DNA of 5,895 bases, taken from assembly GCA_027346035.1 (NCBI GenBank), contig DAIESZ010000044.1:1-5895 (forward strand), written 5' to 3'. Made by a program: the position numbers and the translations under genes. The DNA comes from Propionibacteriaceae bacterium. GTDB lineage: Bacteria > Actinomycetota > Actinomycetes > Propionibacteriales > Propionibacteriaceae. Under the pieces are notes generated by a model, which made no database searches, was not told the origin of the DNA, and worked only from the letters and a program-made list of their open reading frames with translations. Of this stretch, positions 1-5,895 are shown piece after piece; positions within the stretch are counted from its first letter, which is position 1, and each line of letters starts with the position of its first letter.

Positions 1-73
1 CCCCGGTCAGCCAGGCCGGCACCGCCCCGCCCGAGCGGCGTCGCCAGGTGGGGGCCTGGTGGGTCGGCGACTG

Positions 74-1243
74 TCAGCCCTTCCGGGTCCGGGTCGGACC
101 GAGAGGGGTTCCGGGCGCCAGCGCGTACTCGGCGAAACGGGTGCCGATGAGGTGGTGTGCCTCGGTGCCCGGGTGTAGCCCGTCCGACAGTGGCAACTCA
201 TCCGCATCCCCCGGGCCGTACAGGGTCAGGCCGTCGAGATGGTGGAGGTTCGCGTCGTCGGCGCGAGCCTCCACAACGGCGCGGAGAGCCTCGCGGACCA
301 CCTCGAGGGTCAGATGCCCCTGACCGGTGTCGCCGGCGGCGCCGGTCGCGATGAAGGCCACATGGTCCGTTCCCAGAGTTATCGGGTCCACCGCGCCGGG
401 GCCCGGCGTGGTCTCGTGGCTGCCGCAGAAGCTCGGGGAGATCAGGATGAGGGGCGTGGTGGGGTGTCCGTCGCGGATGGTGTCCAGGAATCCGTGGACC
501 GCCGGGACGAAGGCCCGCAGCCGCATGGCATCGAGGTTCACGACGTTGATCCCGAGCTTGACGCTGATGACGTCCGCGGGCGTGTCGCGAATGACGCGCC
601 CGAGGAAGGGGTCGACCAGGGCGCTCCCGCCGAGGCCCAGGTTGCGCAGGTGCACGTCGCCGACGCTCCGCGCCGACACAGCCGGCCAGGTCTGGCTCGG
701 CGCGAGGGCGTTGGACCCCTGACTGATCGAGCTCCCGTGGTGCACCCAGACCCGCTCATGGCGCCGTTCGGGTTCGACCGGTCGGTCGGTGCGCAGGGCG
801 ACGAGCTCAAGGGATTCGTTGTGCGGTAGCCACGCCTGGACGCTCTTGGCCTGGGGACCGAGGTCCGCGACCAGGGTGGTATGGCTGGGGCCGTGGTGTG
901 CGCTGGAGGCGCCGGTCTGCAGGTCCACGTCGATGCGGTTGCCGCCTGTCAACTCGTCCCGGACGCGCAGGACGCCGTCGACGTACACGTCGATACGTCC
1001 GCGGGGGCGATCAGCGCCCAGGTAGGCGATCCGGGTCGGATGGGTGACCAGTTCGATGAGTGAGGCCGAGGTCGTGCACTCCACTCGGACGCCGGAGGGC
1101 TGCGCCTCCATGGCCAATAGCTGCGGGTCGGGGAACTGTCGACGCACCCAGCGGGGAAGCCGGTGCAGCGTCACCCCGAGGGGGGTCGGCTCGAGTTCGG
1201 CGATGCCCCGCACCAGGTCACCGGTGAGTGGGGTCGAGATCAT
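74..1243 (-). CDS. SGNH/GDSL-family hydrolase, SsfX3-like (SGNH_hydro_3 type)
   Basis: This 389-residue protein is probably a cytoplasmic serine esterase or acyl-transfer enzyme; no signal peptide or membrane segment is visible. Residues about 10-160 form a beta-rich N-terminal domain like that of SsfX3 and related enzymes. The SGNH domain follows. Block I is GSSISQG at 170-176, with Ser172 as the likely nucleophile. Block II is NLGLGGSAL at 201-209. Block III is KLGIN at 229-233, with Asn233 in the oxyanion hole. Block V is DGLHP at 354-358, giving the Asp354/His357 pair. The catalytic set is therefore complete. The frame stays open upstream to 1525, but the ATG at 1243 is preferred because an AAGGAG ribosome site lies 7 nt before it and because it overlaps the upstream tetR stop as ATGA. 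This suggests translational coupling and shared control by the repressor. The family is firm; the substrate cannot be read from the sequence. The 73 bases after the stop, up to the window edge, show no clear gene or T-tailed terminator. Confidence 0.9.
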   Translation of the reverse strand: MISTPLTGDLVRGIAELEPTPLGVTLHRLPRWVRRQFPDPQLLAMEAQPSGVRVECTTSASLIELVTHPTRIAYLGADRPRGRIDVYVDGVLRVRDELTGGNRIDVDLQTGASSAHHGPSHTTLVADLGPQAKSVQAWLPHNESLELVALRTDRPVEPERRHERVWVHHGSSISQGSNALAPSQTWPAVSARSVGDVHLRNLGLGGSALVDPFLGRVIRDTPADVISVKLGINVVNLDAMRLRAFVPAVHGFLDTIRDGHPTTPLILISPSFCGSHETTPGPGAVDPITLGTDHVAFIATGAAGDTGQGHLTLEVVREALRAVVEARADDANLHHLDGLTLYGPGDADELPLSDGLHPGTEAHHLIGTRFAEYALAPGTPLGPTRTRKG

Positions 1244-1821
1244 GGACGTTCTCCTTCTCGTGGCCAGGTCTGCAGGGCCCGGTCGAGGGCGTCCAACGCC
1301 GCAGTCCAGGACTCGTCGACAGCGTCGGGCCGATTGTCGAACGCCTGTGAACCGCTCAGCGCGAGGAACCCGTTGACCGTCGCGCCGATGAGACGCGCCG
1401 CGTGCACGAGTGCCTCGTCGGGGACCGGGTAGCCCCGCAGGACGGCAAGGGTGAGGGATGCCACCCGTGCCGCCTCGGGCGATCGGACGGTCACCGGGGA
1501 CGCGGGTCGCTGCAGCGCCGCCCACGCACCCGGATGCTCTGCCGCGTAGGCGCGGTGCGCGTCGGCGAGGCCCCGGAGCGCTGCGCGCCCGGAACGCCCT
1601 GCGACCGCCTCGGTGATGCTGGACGCGAGGTCGCGCAGCGCGAGCCGGTGAACGCCGTCCAACAGTGCATCCCTGTCCCGGACGTGCTCGTACAGGCTGG
1701 CGGGCCTGACGCCGACCGCGCGGGCGACCGCCGACATCGTGACCGACTCGAAGCCCTGGCCATCGGCCAGCGTCGCGGCCGCTTCCAGGATCACGCTCTC
1801 GGTGAGGTTCGCGCGCGGCAT
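1240..1821 (-). CDS. TetR-family transcriptional repressor with WHG-type (TetR_C_33) C-terminal domain
   Basis: This 193-residue one-component regulator is of normal TetR length. The N-terminal DNA-binding domain covers about residues 8-55. Its helix-turn-helix runs from about 28 to 47 (TMSAVARAVGVRPASLYEHV), ending in the usual SLYxHVRDRDALLD segment. The C-terminal domain has AYAAEHPGAWAAL at 91-103 and a helix pair from about 138 to 183 containing ARLIGATVNGFLAL. That pattern is typical of the WHG subgroup, whose C-terminal domain binds a small ligand and forms the dimer. The gene is first in an operon with the SGNH hydrolase, overlapping it by 4 bp. It probably represses itself and the hydrolase through the inverted repeat 7 bp upstream of its ATG, and is released by a ligand that may be the hydrolase's substrate or product. 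The start has only a weak Shine-Dalgarno (AGAG), but no better in-frame start lies upstream. The ligand is unknown. Confidence 0.9.
   Translation of the reverse strand: MPRANLTESVILEAAATLADGQGFESVTMSAVARAVGVRPASLYEHVRDRDALLDGVHRLALRDLASSITEAVAGRSGRAALRGLADAHRAYAAEHPGAWAALQRPASPVTVRSPEAARVASLTLAVLRGYPVPDEALVHAARLIGATVNGFLALSGSQAFDNRPDAVDESWTAALDALDRALQTWPREGERP
1251..1256 (-). promoter_or_regulatory. Ribosome binding site that sets the SGNH hydrolase start
   Basis: Read on the minus strand this is AAGGAG within AGAAGGAGAA, 7 nt before the ATG at 1243. It lies inside the last codons of the tetR gene. Its near-perfect match to the anti-Shine-Dalgarno sequence rules in favour of this start over the longer open frame that would overlap tetR extensively. 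Confidence 0.75.
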
Positions 1822-1828
1822 GCTCTGA

Positions 1829-1845
1829 ACCTACAACATGTAGGT
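1829..1845. promoter_or_regulatory. Probable TetR operator: 7-bp arms, 3-bp spacer
   Basis: The plus strand reads ACCTACA-ACA-TGTAGGT, a perfect inverted repeat with 7-bp arms. It lies 7 bp upstream of the tetR ATG, where the ribosome site would be, and just downstream of the candidate -10 box. Its size, symmetry and place fit an autoregulatory TetR-family operator. A further half-site, AACCTA, lies at 1849-1854. It repeats the AACCTA of 1828-1833 exactly 21 bp (two helical turns) away, so two dimers could bind side by side. The repeat itself is seen directly; its role as an operator is inference. Confidence 0.65.
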
Positions 1846-1857
1846 GAAAACCTAATG

Positions 1858-1863
1858 ATCATA
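1858..1863 (-). promoter_or_regulatory. Candidate -10 box for the tetR-hydrolase operon
   Basis: The minus strand reads TATGAT, which differs from TATAAT at one base. Transcription would start near 1851, leaving a leader of about 30 nt that contains the whole inverted repeat. No good -35 hexamer is seen at the usual distance, which is common in actinobacterial promoters, so this call rests on the -10 box and its position only. Confidence 0.35.
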
Positions 1864-1870
1864 GGATCCT

Positions 1871-2220
1871 CGGATGTCATGCCGATCGAACGCGCGACGG
1901 TCCGGGGCTCGGCGGCAGACAGCACCGTGATCGGCACCCCCGCAGGGGCGACCCAGGATCGGAGCGTGCTGGGGCGCCCGCCGAATCGCGGACCATCTGT
2001 CGTCTCCGACGGGAGGGCGTCCCCGCCGCACGGTGAGGGCGCGTCGATCCGTCTGCTACGGCGCGATGGCCGCCATGCGTGTGTCGGCCAGGCCGTCGGC
2101 GATGGGGGCCAGAATTCGGGAGAAGCTCCTGGTGGCTCCACCGCTGTCCGTTTCTTCGGGCGGCATGGCGGATCGGACGCGATCCTGGCAGGCCTCCGGC
2201 TCTTGCCCCCGACGGTCATG
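1871..2220. other. Intergenic stretch with no supported gene
   Basis: This region lies between the divergent tetR operon and the exported-protein gene. Open frames cross it on both strands, but their translations are rich in Arg, Pro and Ser and show no recognisable domain, and they lack convincing ribosome sites, as expected for chance frames in GC-rich DNA. I looked for tRNA arms and for the conserved segments of a ydaO (c-di-AMP) riboswitch, which often precedes secreted proteins in actinobacteria, and saw neither. A TAGATT at 2221-2226, just after this stretch, could be the -10 box of the downstream gene, but no matching -35 is present. Confidence 0.5.
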
Positions 2221-2260
2221 TAGATTGCCACGCGGATCCACGGGACTAGCTGGGAGAGGC

Positions 2261-2899
2261 ATGGGCATGGTCAGTTTCCGTACGCGGACGGCTCGGGTGC
2301 GTGCCTCGGCGCGCTGGCGGGTGGCCGTTGTCGCCGTCGCGGCGGCCGCGATCGTGAGTGTCGGCGTGGGGATCGCCCATGCCGAGGGGAACTCGGCGCG
2401 TGATCAGGCGCTGCGGGCCTCTGCGGGGCGGGCGGCGGAGATGCCGTCGGCCAAGGCCAGCGCCTTCATGGCCGGGGTGGAGCGGGCATTCCCCTCTCAC
2501 CCGGCAACGAAGCCGACGACCACGGCCCAGCCCTCCTGGCTGCCCTCGGACGACCAGCCCGCCCCCCGGGTCTCCGGGATCTCCGACCTCAAGCAGGCGC
2601 CGTTCAGCTCGGAGGCGTTCGAGGTCAGGAACGCCTACTACGGCATGGTCCGGGGACGCTGGTACGGCGTGTACGCGGGAACAGTGGGGATGATCAACCC
2701 CGCGGCGAGCGGGCAGGGTGGGATATACATCGTGTCCGCCGATGCGAACGCGAACACTCACTGGAGCAACCTCGGCCCCTTCCCCCAGGCGGGCACCTCG
2801 TGGTTGAAGGTCACGTCCTCTTCGGGCAACGCGCTCACCCTGGTGAGCAACACCGGAGCCACATACACGTTCGACCTGTCGGCCCTGAAGTACCGATGA
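2261..2899 (+). CDS. Small exported protein of unknown function
   Basis: The product is 212 residues and I do not recognise it. The N-terminus has an Arg-rich stretch (7-20), then a hydrophobic run at 21-38 (VAVVAVAAAAIVSVGVGI) and an AHA-E site at 39-42, which is a typical Sec signal peptide with cleavage after Ala41. There is no lipobox cysteine. Residues 42-110 are rich in Ala, Pro, Ser and Thr and probably disordered. Residues about 118-212 look like a compact beta-rich domain with many Tyr, Trp, Gly and Thr residues (YYGMVRGRWYGVYAGTVG at 126-143, WLKV at 181-184, TYTFDLS at 201-207). The protein is therefore likely released or held at the cell surface with one small C-terminal domain. 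GGGAGAGG at 2252-2259 supports a start at 2261; a second ATG at 2267 is equally well spaced from it and would remove two residues. No neighbour explains its role. Confidence 0.8.
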   Translation: MGMVSFRTRTARVRASARWRVAVVAVAAAAIVSVGVGIAHAEGNSARDQALRASAGRAAEMPSAKASAFMAGVERAFPSHPATKPTTTAQPSWLPSDDQPAPRVSGISDLKQAPFSSEAFEVRNAYYGMVRGRWYGVYAGTVGMINPAASGQGGIYIVSADANANTHWSNLGPFPQAGTSWLKVTSSSGNALTLVSNTGATYTFDLSALKYR

Positions 2900-2904
2900 G
2901 CCGA

Positions 2905-2940
2905 CCGCACCCGCGAACGGCGGATCAGCGCTGGGTGCGG
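2905..2940 (+). terminator. Hairpin downstream of the exported-protein gene, possibly bidirectional
   Basis: Perfect 8-bp arms CCGCACCC (2905-2912) and GGGTGCGG (2933-2940) enclose 20 nt, within which GCG (2913-2915) can pair with CGC (2929-2931). The hairpin starts 5 nt after the stop codon, in the 104-bp gap between two convergent genes. There is no T-tract, but T-less hairpins are common at actinobacterial gene ends. It could also stop transcripts arriving on the minus strand from the HNH gene. Confidence 0.55.
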
Positions 2941-3003
2941 CGGCCCGCCGGTGCGCCCAGCCCGAGATCGACGCGCACGACGAGGTGACCGGGGGACAGA
3001 GGC

Positions 3004-4440
3004 TCAGGCCGCCCGGTGGTGGTGACCGGCCGGGGTGTCGATGAGGATGCTCTGTCCGGCCGTGACCAGATAGACGTACCCGCCCGGGCTCCGCCATACC
3101 AATACTCCCGGCACGACCTGGTGCACCACCCAGCCGCCGTGGGTCTTCGCTCGATGAGCCCTGCGTGACAAGGGCGACAGGTTGTCGAGGCGCGTCTGGC
3201 CCGGAGGCCCGTCGGGCTGGTACGCGCGTGTGTGGTCGAGGTCACAGCCGCGGCCCGAGCTGCGGGTGGATCCCGGGAAGGTGTCGTAGGGCTCGCGATA
3301 GCGGATCGCCTGCCGCATGGGGCCCGGTATCTCGTACGAATCGACGGGAGCCAGCCGGTCGACATCGAGCACCGGTCGCACGGTGATGCGGCGCCCGCCG
3401 AGCAGGTCGCCCAGCCAGTCGAGCAGTGTAGGCCCGATCCGCTCGACGCGGGCCACCGCGTGCTCTACGCCGATCGAGGGCCCGTCAGCACCCTCGTGCC
3501 CGGCGACGTGGGGCGCGCTCAGATGCACCACCAGATCGGCTCGCGGCAGCAGCCGCTCGGGATCGACCATGACCCGCCCACACAGGTGGCCGGCCTGACC
3601 GGCCGCTGGGCAGGGCCCCCAGGACTCGGTGAGATCGGCCGGCAGCTCCTCGACGAGGGACGCCTGGAGCAGTTGCAGCGCCCTCGCCGGATGGGCCATC
3701 ACCGCCAGGGCCGAGGCCCGCCGCTCGTCGAGCCCACGGGTGTCGCCGCCCTGTGCCAGGATCCGCGCGAGGCGGCGCACCTGCTGCTCGAGGGCGTCGG
3801 CGTCGGCGGCATCGAGCACTGCGGATATCGCTGCCACGGTGGTGGCGCGGACATCGGGACGCTGGCGCACCCACACTCCCCGGTGGGTCCGATCACGGCG
3901 CCGTGATGACTCGGCGTCAGCGGGCGGGGTGAGCCGCGCCACGAGACCGTCGGCGAGGCGGAGCAGGCGTGACGCCGGCAGGTGCCCGACCACCTCCGCG
4001 AGTTGCTCGTCGAGATGTGCGGCGGCGTCCCTGGGGAGCGGCGCGGCCTTCATGGTCACCCGGGCGGCCACCCAGGTGGGCAATTCCCCATCCATGACCT
4101 GGTGCCAGAGCCGCGGGAAGCGATGCCTCAGGTCGAGGGCCTGATGGATGCGCCCATCGACACCCTCGACGCCCTCGTTCCACAACGCCGCGATCTCCAG
4201 CGCCGCGAACTCGGACACCTCCGGTGTGCCGTCGCCGCCGCCGGGAACCATCCGGTCCCCGTGAAGCACCTGGGCGAGTGGCGCCGCGAGGCCCGGTTCG
4301 ACGTGTCCGGTGACGTCGGCGTGATGGGCGAGCAGCGCCAGCTCGCCCGCCTGCCACAACCTTTGCCAGTGGCGAACCTCGCCGAGCTGGGCGAGCGTCG
4401 CTGCCCCATCGAGATCGTCAACATCACTCGGATCGAACAC
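3004..4440 (-). CDS. DUF222 / 13E12-type HNH endonuclease-like protein
   Basis: This 478-residue protein has the usual length and layout of the actinobacterial DUF222-HNH family: a long helical DUF222 region (about 15-345) and a C-terminal HNH nuclease domain (about 385-440). The HNH motif is visible as CDLDHTRAYQPDG (399-411), Asn420 in RLDNLSPLSRRAH, and His429 followed by RAKTHGGW. The expected metal and catalytic residues His403, Asn420 and His429 are therefore present. The cysteines that many relatives carry at the PGC and LCRRHH positions are Ser391 and Ser425 here, and the first His of the HH pair is Ala428. The start is GTG at 4440, with GGGGGA 5 nt before it; an in-frame TAG lies 10 codons upstream, so no longer form is possible apart from rare codons. 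The gene has its own promoter and converges on the exported-protein gene. These proteins often occur in many copies per genome. Their function is poorly known, and cutting of DNA is inferred from the domain only. Confidence 0.9.
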   Translation of the reverse strand: MFDPSDVDDLDGAATLAQLGEVRHWQRLWQAGELALLAHHADVTGHVEPGLAAPLAQVLHGDRMVPGGGDGTPEVSEFAALEIAALWNEGVEGVDGRIHQALDLRHRFPRLWHQVMDGELPTWVAARVTMKAAPLPRDAAAHLDEQLAEVVGHLPASRLLRLADGLVARLTPPADAESSRRRDRTHRGVWVRQRPDVRATTVAAISAVLDAADADALEQQVRRLARILAQGGDTRGLDERRASALAVMAHPARALQLLQASLVEELPADLTESWGPCPAAGQAGHLCGRVMVDPERLLPRADLVVHLSAPHVAGHEGADGPSIGVEHAVARVERIGPTLLDWLGDLLGGRRITVRPVLDVDRLAPVDSYEIPGPMRQAIRYREPYDTFPGSTRSSGRGCDLDHTRAYQPDGPPGQTRLDNLSPLSRRAHRAKTHGGWVVHQVVPGVLVWRSPGGYVYLVTAGQSILIDTPAGHHHRAA

Positions 4441-4461
4441 GGCAATCCCCCGATCAGGAAT

Positions 4462-4477
4462 ACGTTCCTATGTTCGA
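4462..4477. promoter_or_regulatory. Degenerate LexA/SOS-box-like site at the HNH promoter
   Basis: On the minus strand the site reads TCGAAC-ATAG-GAACGT. The mycobacterial-type SOS box is TCGAAC-N4-GTTCGA, so the first half is perfect and the second matches at three of six positions. The site overlaps the end of the -10 box by one base and covers the likely transcription start, the right place for a repressor. Members of the related 13E12 family in Mycobacterium tuberculosis are known to be LexA-controlled. The weak second half makes this tentative. Confidence 0.35.
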
Positions 4478-4482
4478 TTATA
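4477..4482 (-). promoter_or_regulatory. -10 box of the HNH gene promoter
   Basis: The minus strand reads TATAAT, a perfect consensus, in a locally AT-richer stretch. Transcription would start near 4470, giving a leader of about 30 nt before the GTG. The best -35 candidate is TCGCCA at 4501-4506 with an 18-bp spacer (four of six bases matching TTGACA), which is weak. Confidence 0.6.
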
Positions 4483-4616
4483 TCCCGTCCGGGGGTTCAA
4501 TGGCGACGCCCAACTTGGACAATCACGCTTGTCATGCAGGCAAATTCAGCTTGCTCAGGTAGTGGGGCATCGGGCGACGAGCAGGGCAACTTTCCCCTGC
4601 GGGGGTGACCCGACCA

Positions 4617-5895
4617 TCACGAATGGGACCTCAGGGTGATCGCCAGCACCGTGTCGACGGGGTCGGGCAAGGGATAGGTGTAGCCGCCCTCGGGGCCGAA
4701 CGGGACGAGGGTCAGGCCGGGGCTGCCCTCGCTGATCCAGCCGTCGGCGATCCGCAGTTCCGATCCGTCGGCGACCAGGCGGATGCCGTCGATGTCGTCT
4801 CGGTTGAGCGCCGCCAGCGCGAGCGGTCCGACCTGGCCCTCGAGCACGTGCGCGTACACGACCTCACCGTCGGAGTCGTCCACCCGCCGCGTGTACCTGC
4901 CCCATTCCGGCTTCGGCAGGTCGCTGGGGCCCGCGCCGTAGATGCTCTCGCCGTTGGCGGCGAGCCAGCGTCCCACCTCGGCCAGGACGTCGAGGGACGG
5001 CTGCGGGATGCGCCCCCGGGCGTCGGGGCCGACGTTCAGCAGCAGGTTGCCGCCCTTCGAGACGCACTCCACCAGCTTGCGGACGATGAGTTCCGGTGGC
5101 TTCCACGCCGTGTCGAACGCGTGGTAGCCCCAGTTATTGTTCAGCGTGATGCACGCCTCCCAGGGCACCGGCTCGCCCGACGGGGTCCGAATGCCCTCGA
5201 TCGGGATGATCTGCTCGGGTGAGGCGAAGTCGCCGCTGAACGGCGTCGGATGGTCGGTGACGATGCTGGCCTTGTCGGTTCCGCTCGCCTCGAGCCGGTT
5301 GTCGATGAGCGCGCCCGGTTGCAGGTTGCGGACCATCTCGATCAGTTCGCGCGCCCGCCAGGTGTCGGCAGTCATGGCGTCGTAGGAGAAGTCGAACCAC
5401 AGCAGGTCGAGGGTGCCGTAGTTCGTGCACAGCTCGCGGACCTGCCCGTGCAGGTAGTCGAGGTAGCGGTCGAAGTGCTGTCCGTCCGACGGGAGCGCGG
5501 GATCGTCGCGCGAGGGATGATAGGCGTCGCCGGACGCCGGGTAGTCCGGGTGGTGCCAGTCCAGCAGCGAGTAGTACAGCCCCACCCGGATGCCGCGGGC
5601 GCGAAAGGCTGCCAGGAACTCGGCGACCACGTCGCGGCCGAAGCCGGTGTGTGGTCGAGTAGTCGGTGAGTTGCGAGTCGAACAGGCAGAACCCGTCGTG
5701 ATGTTTCGCCGTGAGGACCGCGTACTTCATGCCGGCAGCGACCGCAGCATCGGCCCAGACCCCAGGGTCGAAGGAGTCGGGGCGGAACGCGTCCACGTGG
5801 CGCTGGTAGTCCTCGATGCCGATGCGTTCGACCGACTGCACCCATTCGCCGCGCGCGGGCACCGCGTAGGCACCCCAGTGGATGAACATGCCGAA
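4617..5895 (-). pseudogene. Alpha-L-fucosidase-like glycoside hydrolase, 5' end off the window, frame broken near 5649
   Basis: The protein belongs to the alpha-L-fucosidase (GH29-like) family, which removes L-fucose from glycans with retention. The visible N-terminal part, from 5895, begins FGMFIHWGAYA, the family's conserved opening, and runs through KHHDGFCLFDSQLTDYSTT. The rest, in another frame, starts GFGRDVVAEF near 5645 and continues with GLYYSLLDWHHPDYP, LDLLWFDFSYDAM (codon 5391-5393 encodes the Asp of WFD, the likely nucleophile), WEACITLNNNWGY, SKGGNLLLNVGP and GESIYG, to the stop at 4617. The join needs one base removed or two added in the GTGTGTG tract at 5647-5653. The original frame stays open to 5134 after the break, so an intact-looking but wrong C-terminus would be made. 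Together the parts give about 425 residues plus the missing start, the normal family size. No signal peptide can be judged. It is either a recent pseudogene, a phase-variable gene or a sequencing error. A short form starting at GTG 5630 would lack the N-terminal barrel strands and is unlikely to work. Confidence 0.85.
5647..5653. repeat. Short GT/CA dinucleotide tract at the fucosidase frame break
   Basis: The plus strand reads GTGTGTG, which is CACACAC in the coding sense. One further CA unit would give codons ACC ACA CAC ACC GGC (Thr-Thr-His-Thr-Gly) and join the two fucosidase frames, so loss of one repeat unit by slippage explains the break simply. Removal of a single base would also restore the frame. 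Confidence 0.6.

Noticed and set aside
1..73. Start of a third gene in the tetR-hydrolase operon
   Set aside because: The minus strand stays open with a possible GTG near the left edge, but there is no clear ribosome site and too little sequence to judge.
1244..1525. Longer N-terminus for the SGNH hydrolase
   Set aside because: The frame is open to 1525 but this part lies inside the tetR coding region, is Arg-rich and domain-less, and the AAGGAG-ATG at 1243 is far better supported.
2246..3097. 283-codon open frame on the minus strand opposite the exported-protein gene
   Set aside because: It overlaps a gene with a clear signal peptide and ribosome site, its translation is Arg/Gly/His-rich without a domain, and it would run into the HNH gene's end. 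It is a chance frame in GC-rich DNA.
4518..4533. GACAA-N6-TTGTC inverted repeat upstream of the HNH promoter as an operator
   Set aside because: Five-bp arms cannot be separated from chance, and it lies well upstream of the -10 box with no regulator gene nearby.
4594..4604. CCCC-TGC-GGGG hairpin just downstream of the fucosidase stop as a terminator
   Set aside because: The stem is only 4 bp with a 3-nt loop and no T-tract follows on either useful strand. A similar CCCC-GCA-GGGG occurs at 1938-1948, so such short stems are expected by chance here.
5134..5645. Continuation of the fucosidase N-terminal frame beyond the break
   Set aside because: After the CA tract this frame loses all family similarity and becomes Arg/Pro-rich, while the adjacent frame carries the conserved fucosidase motifs.

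Overview
The window is GC-rich, densely coding DNA, most likely from a high-GC actinobacterium. The support is the strong G/C bias at third codon positions, a DUF222/13E12-type HNH protein (a family found almost only in Actinobacteria), a TetR regulator with a WHG-type C-terminal domain, and a GTG start. I cannot name the genus from the sequence alone.

Layout from left to right. Positions 74-1821 (minus strand) hold a two-gene operon: a TetR-family repressor (1240-1821) followed by an SGNH/GDSL hydrolase of the SsfX3-like type (74-1243). The stop codon of the first gene overlaps the start codon of the second (ATGA). Just upstream of the tetR start is a 17-bp inverted repeat with a third, related half-site, which probably serves as the autoregulatory operator. 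Positions 1871-2220 hold no gene that I can support. Positions 2261-2899 (plus strand) encode a small exported protein of unknown function, followed by a strong hairpin that probably ends its transcript and may also serve the convergent gene. Positions 3004-4440 (minus strand) encode a DUF222-HNH endonuclease-like protein. It has a perfect TATAAT -10 box and, abutting it, one perfect half of a LexA/SOS-type box. Positions 4617-5895 (minus strand) hold most of an alpha-L-fucosidase-like glycoside hydrolase whose 5' end lies beyond the right edge. Its reading frame is broken by one base at a short CA dinucleotide tract near 5649.

The tetR and hydrolase genes clearly form one regulated unit. The exported protein, the HNH gene and the fucosidase look like independent transcription units; nothing in the sequence ties them into one pathway. 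The content is ordinary actinobacterial accessory metabolism and DNA-repair-type genes. I found no convincing novel multi-gene system. The points most worth checking are the fucosidase frameshift, the tetR operator array, the SOS-like HNH promoter and the unrecognised exported protein.
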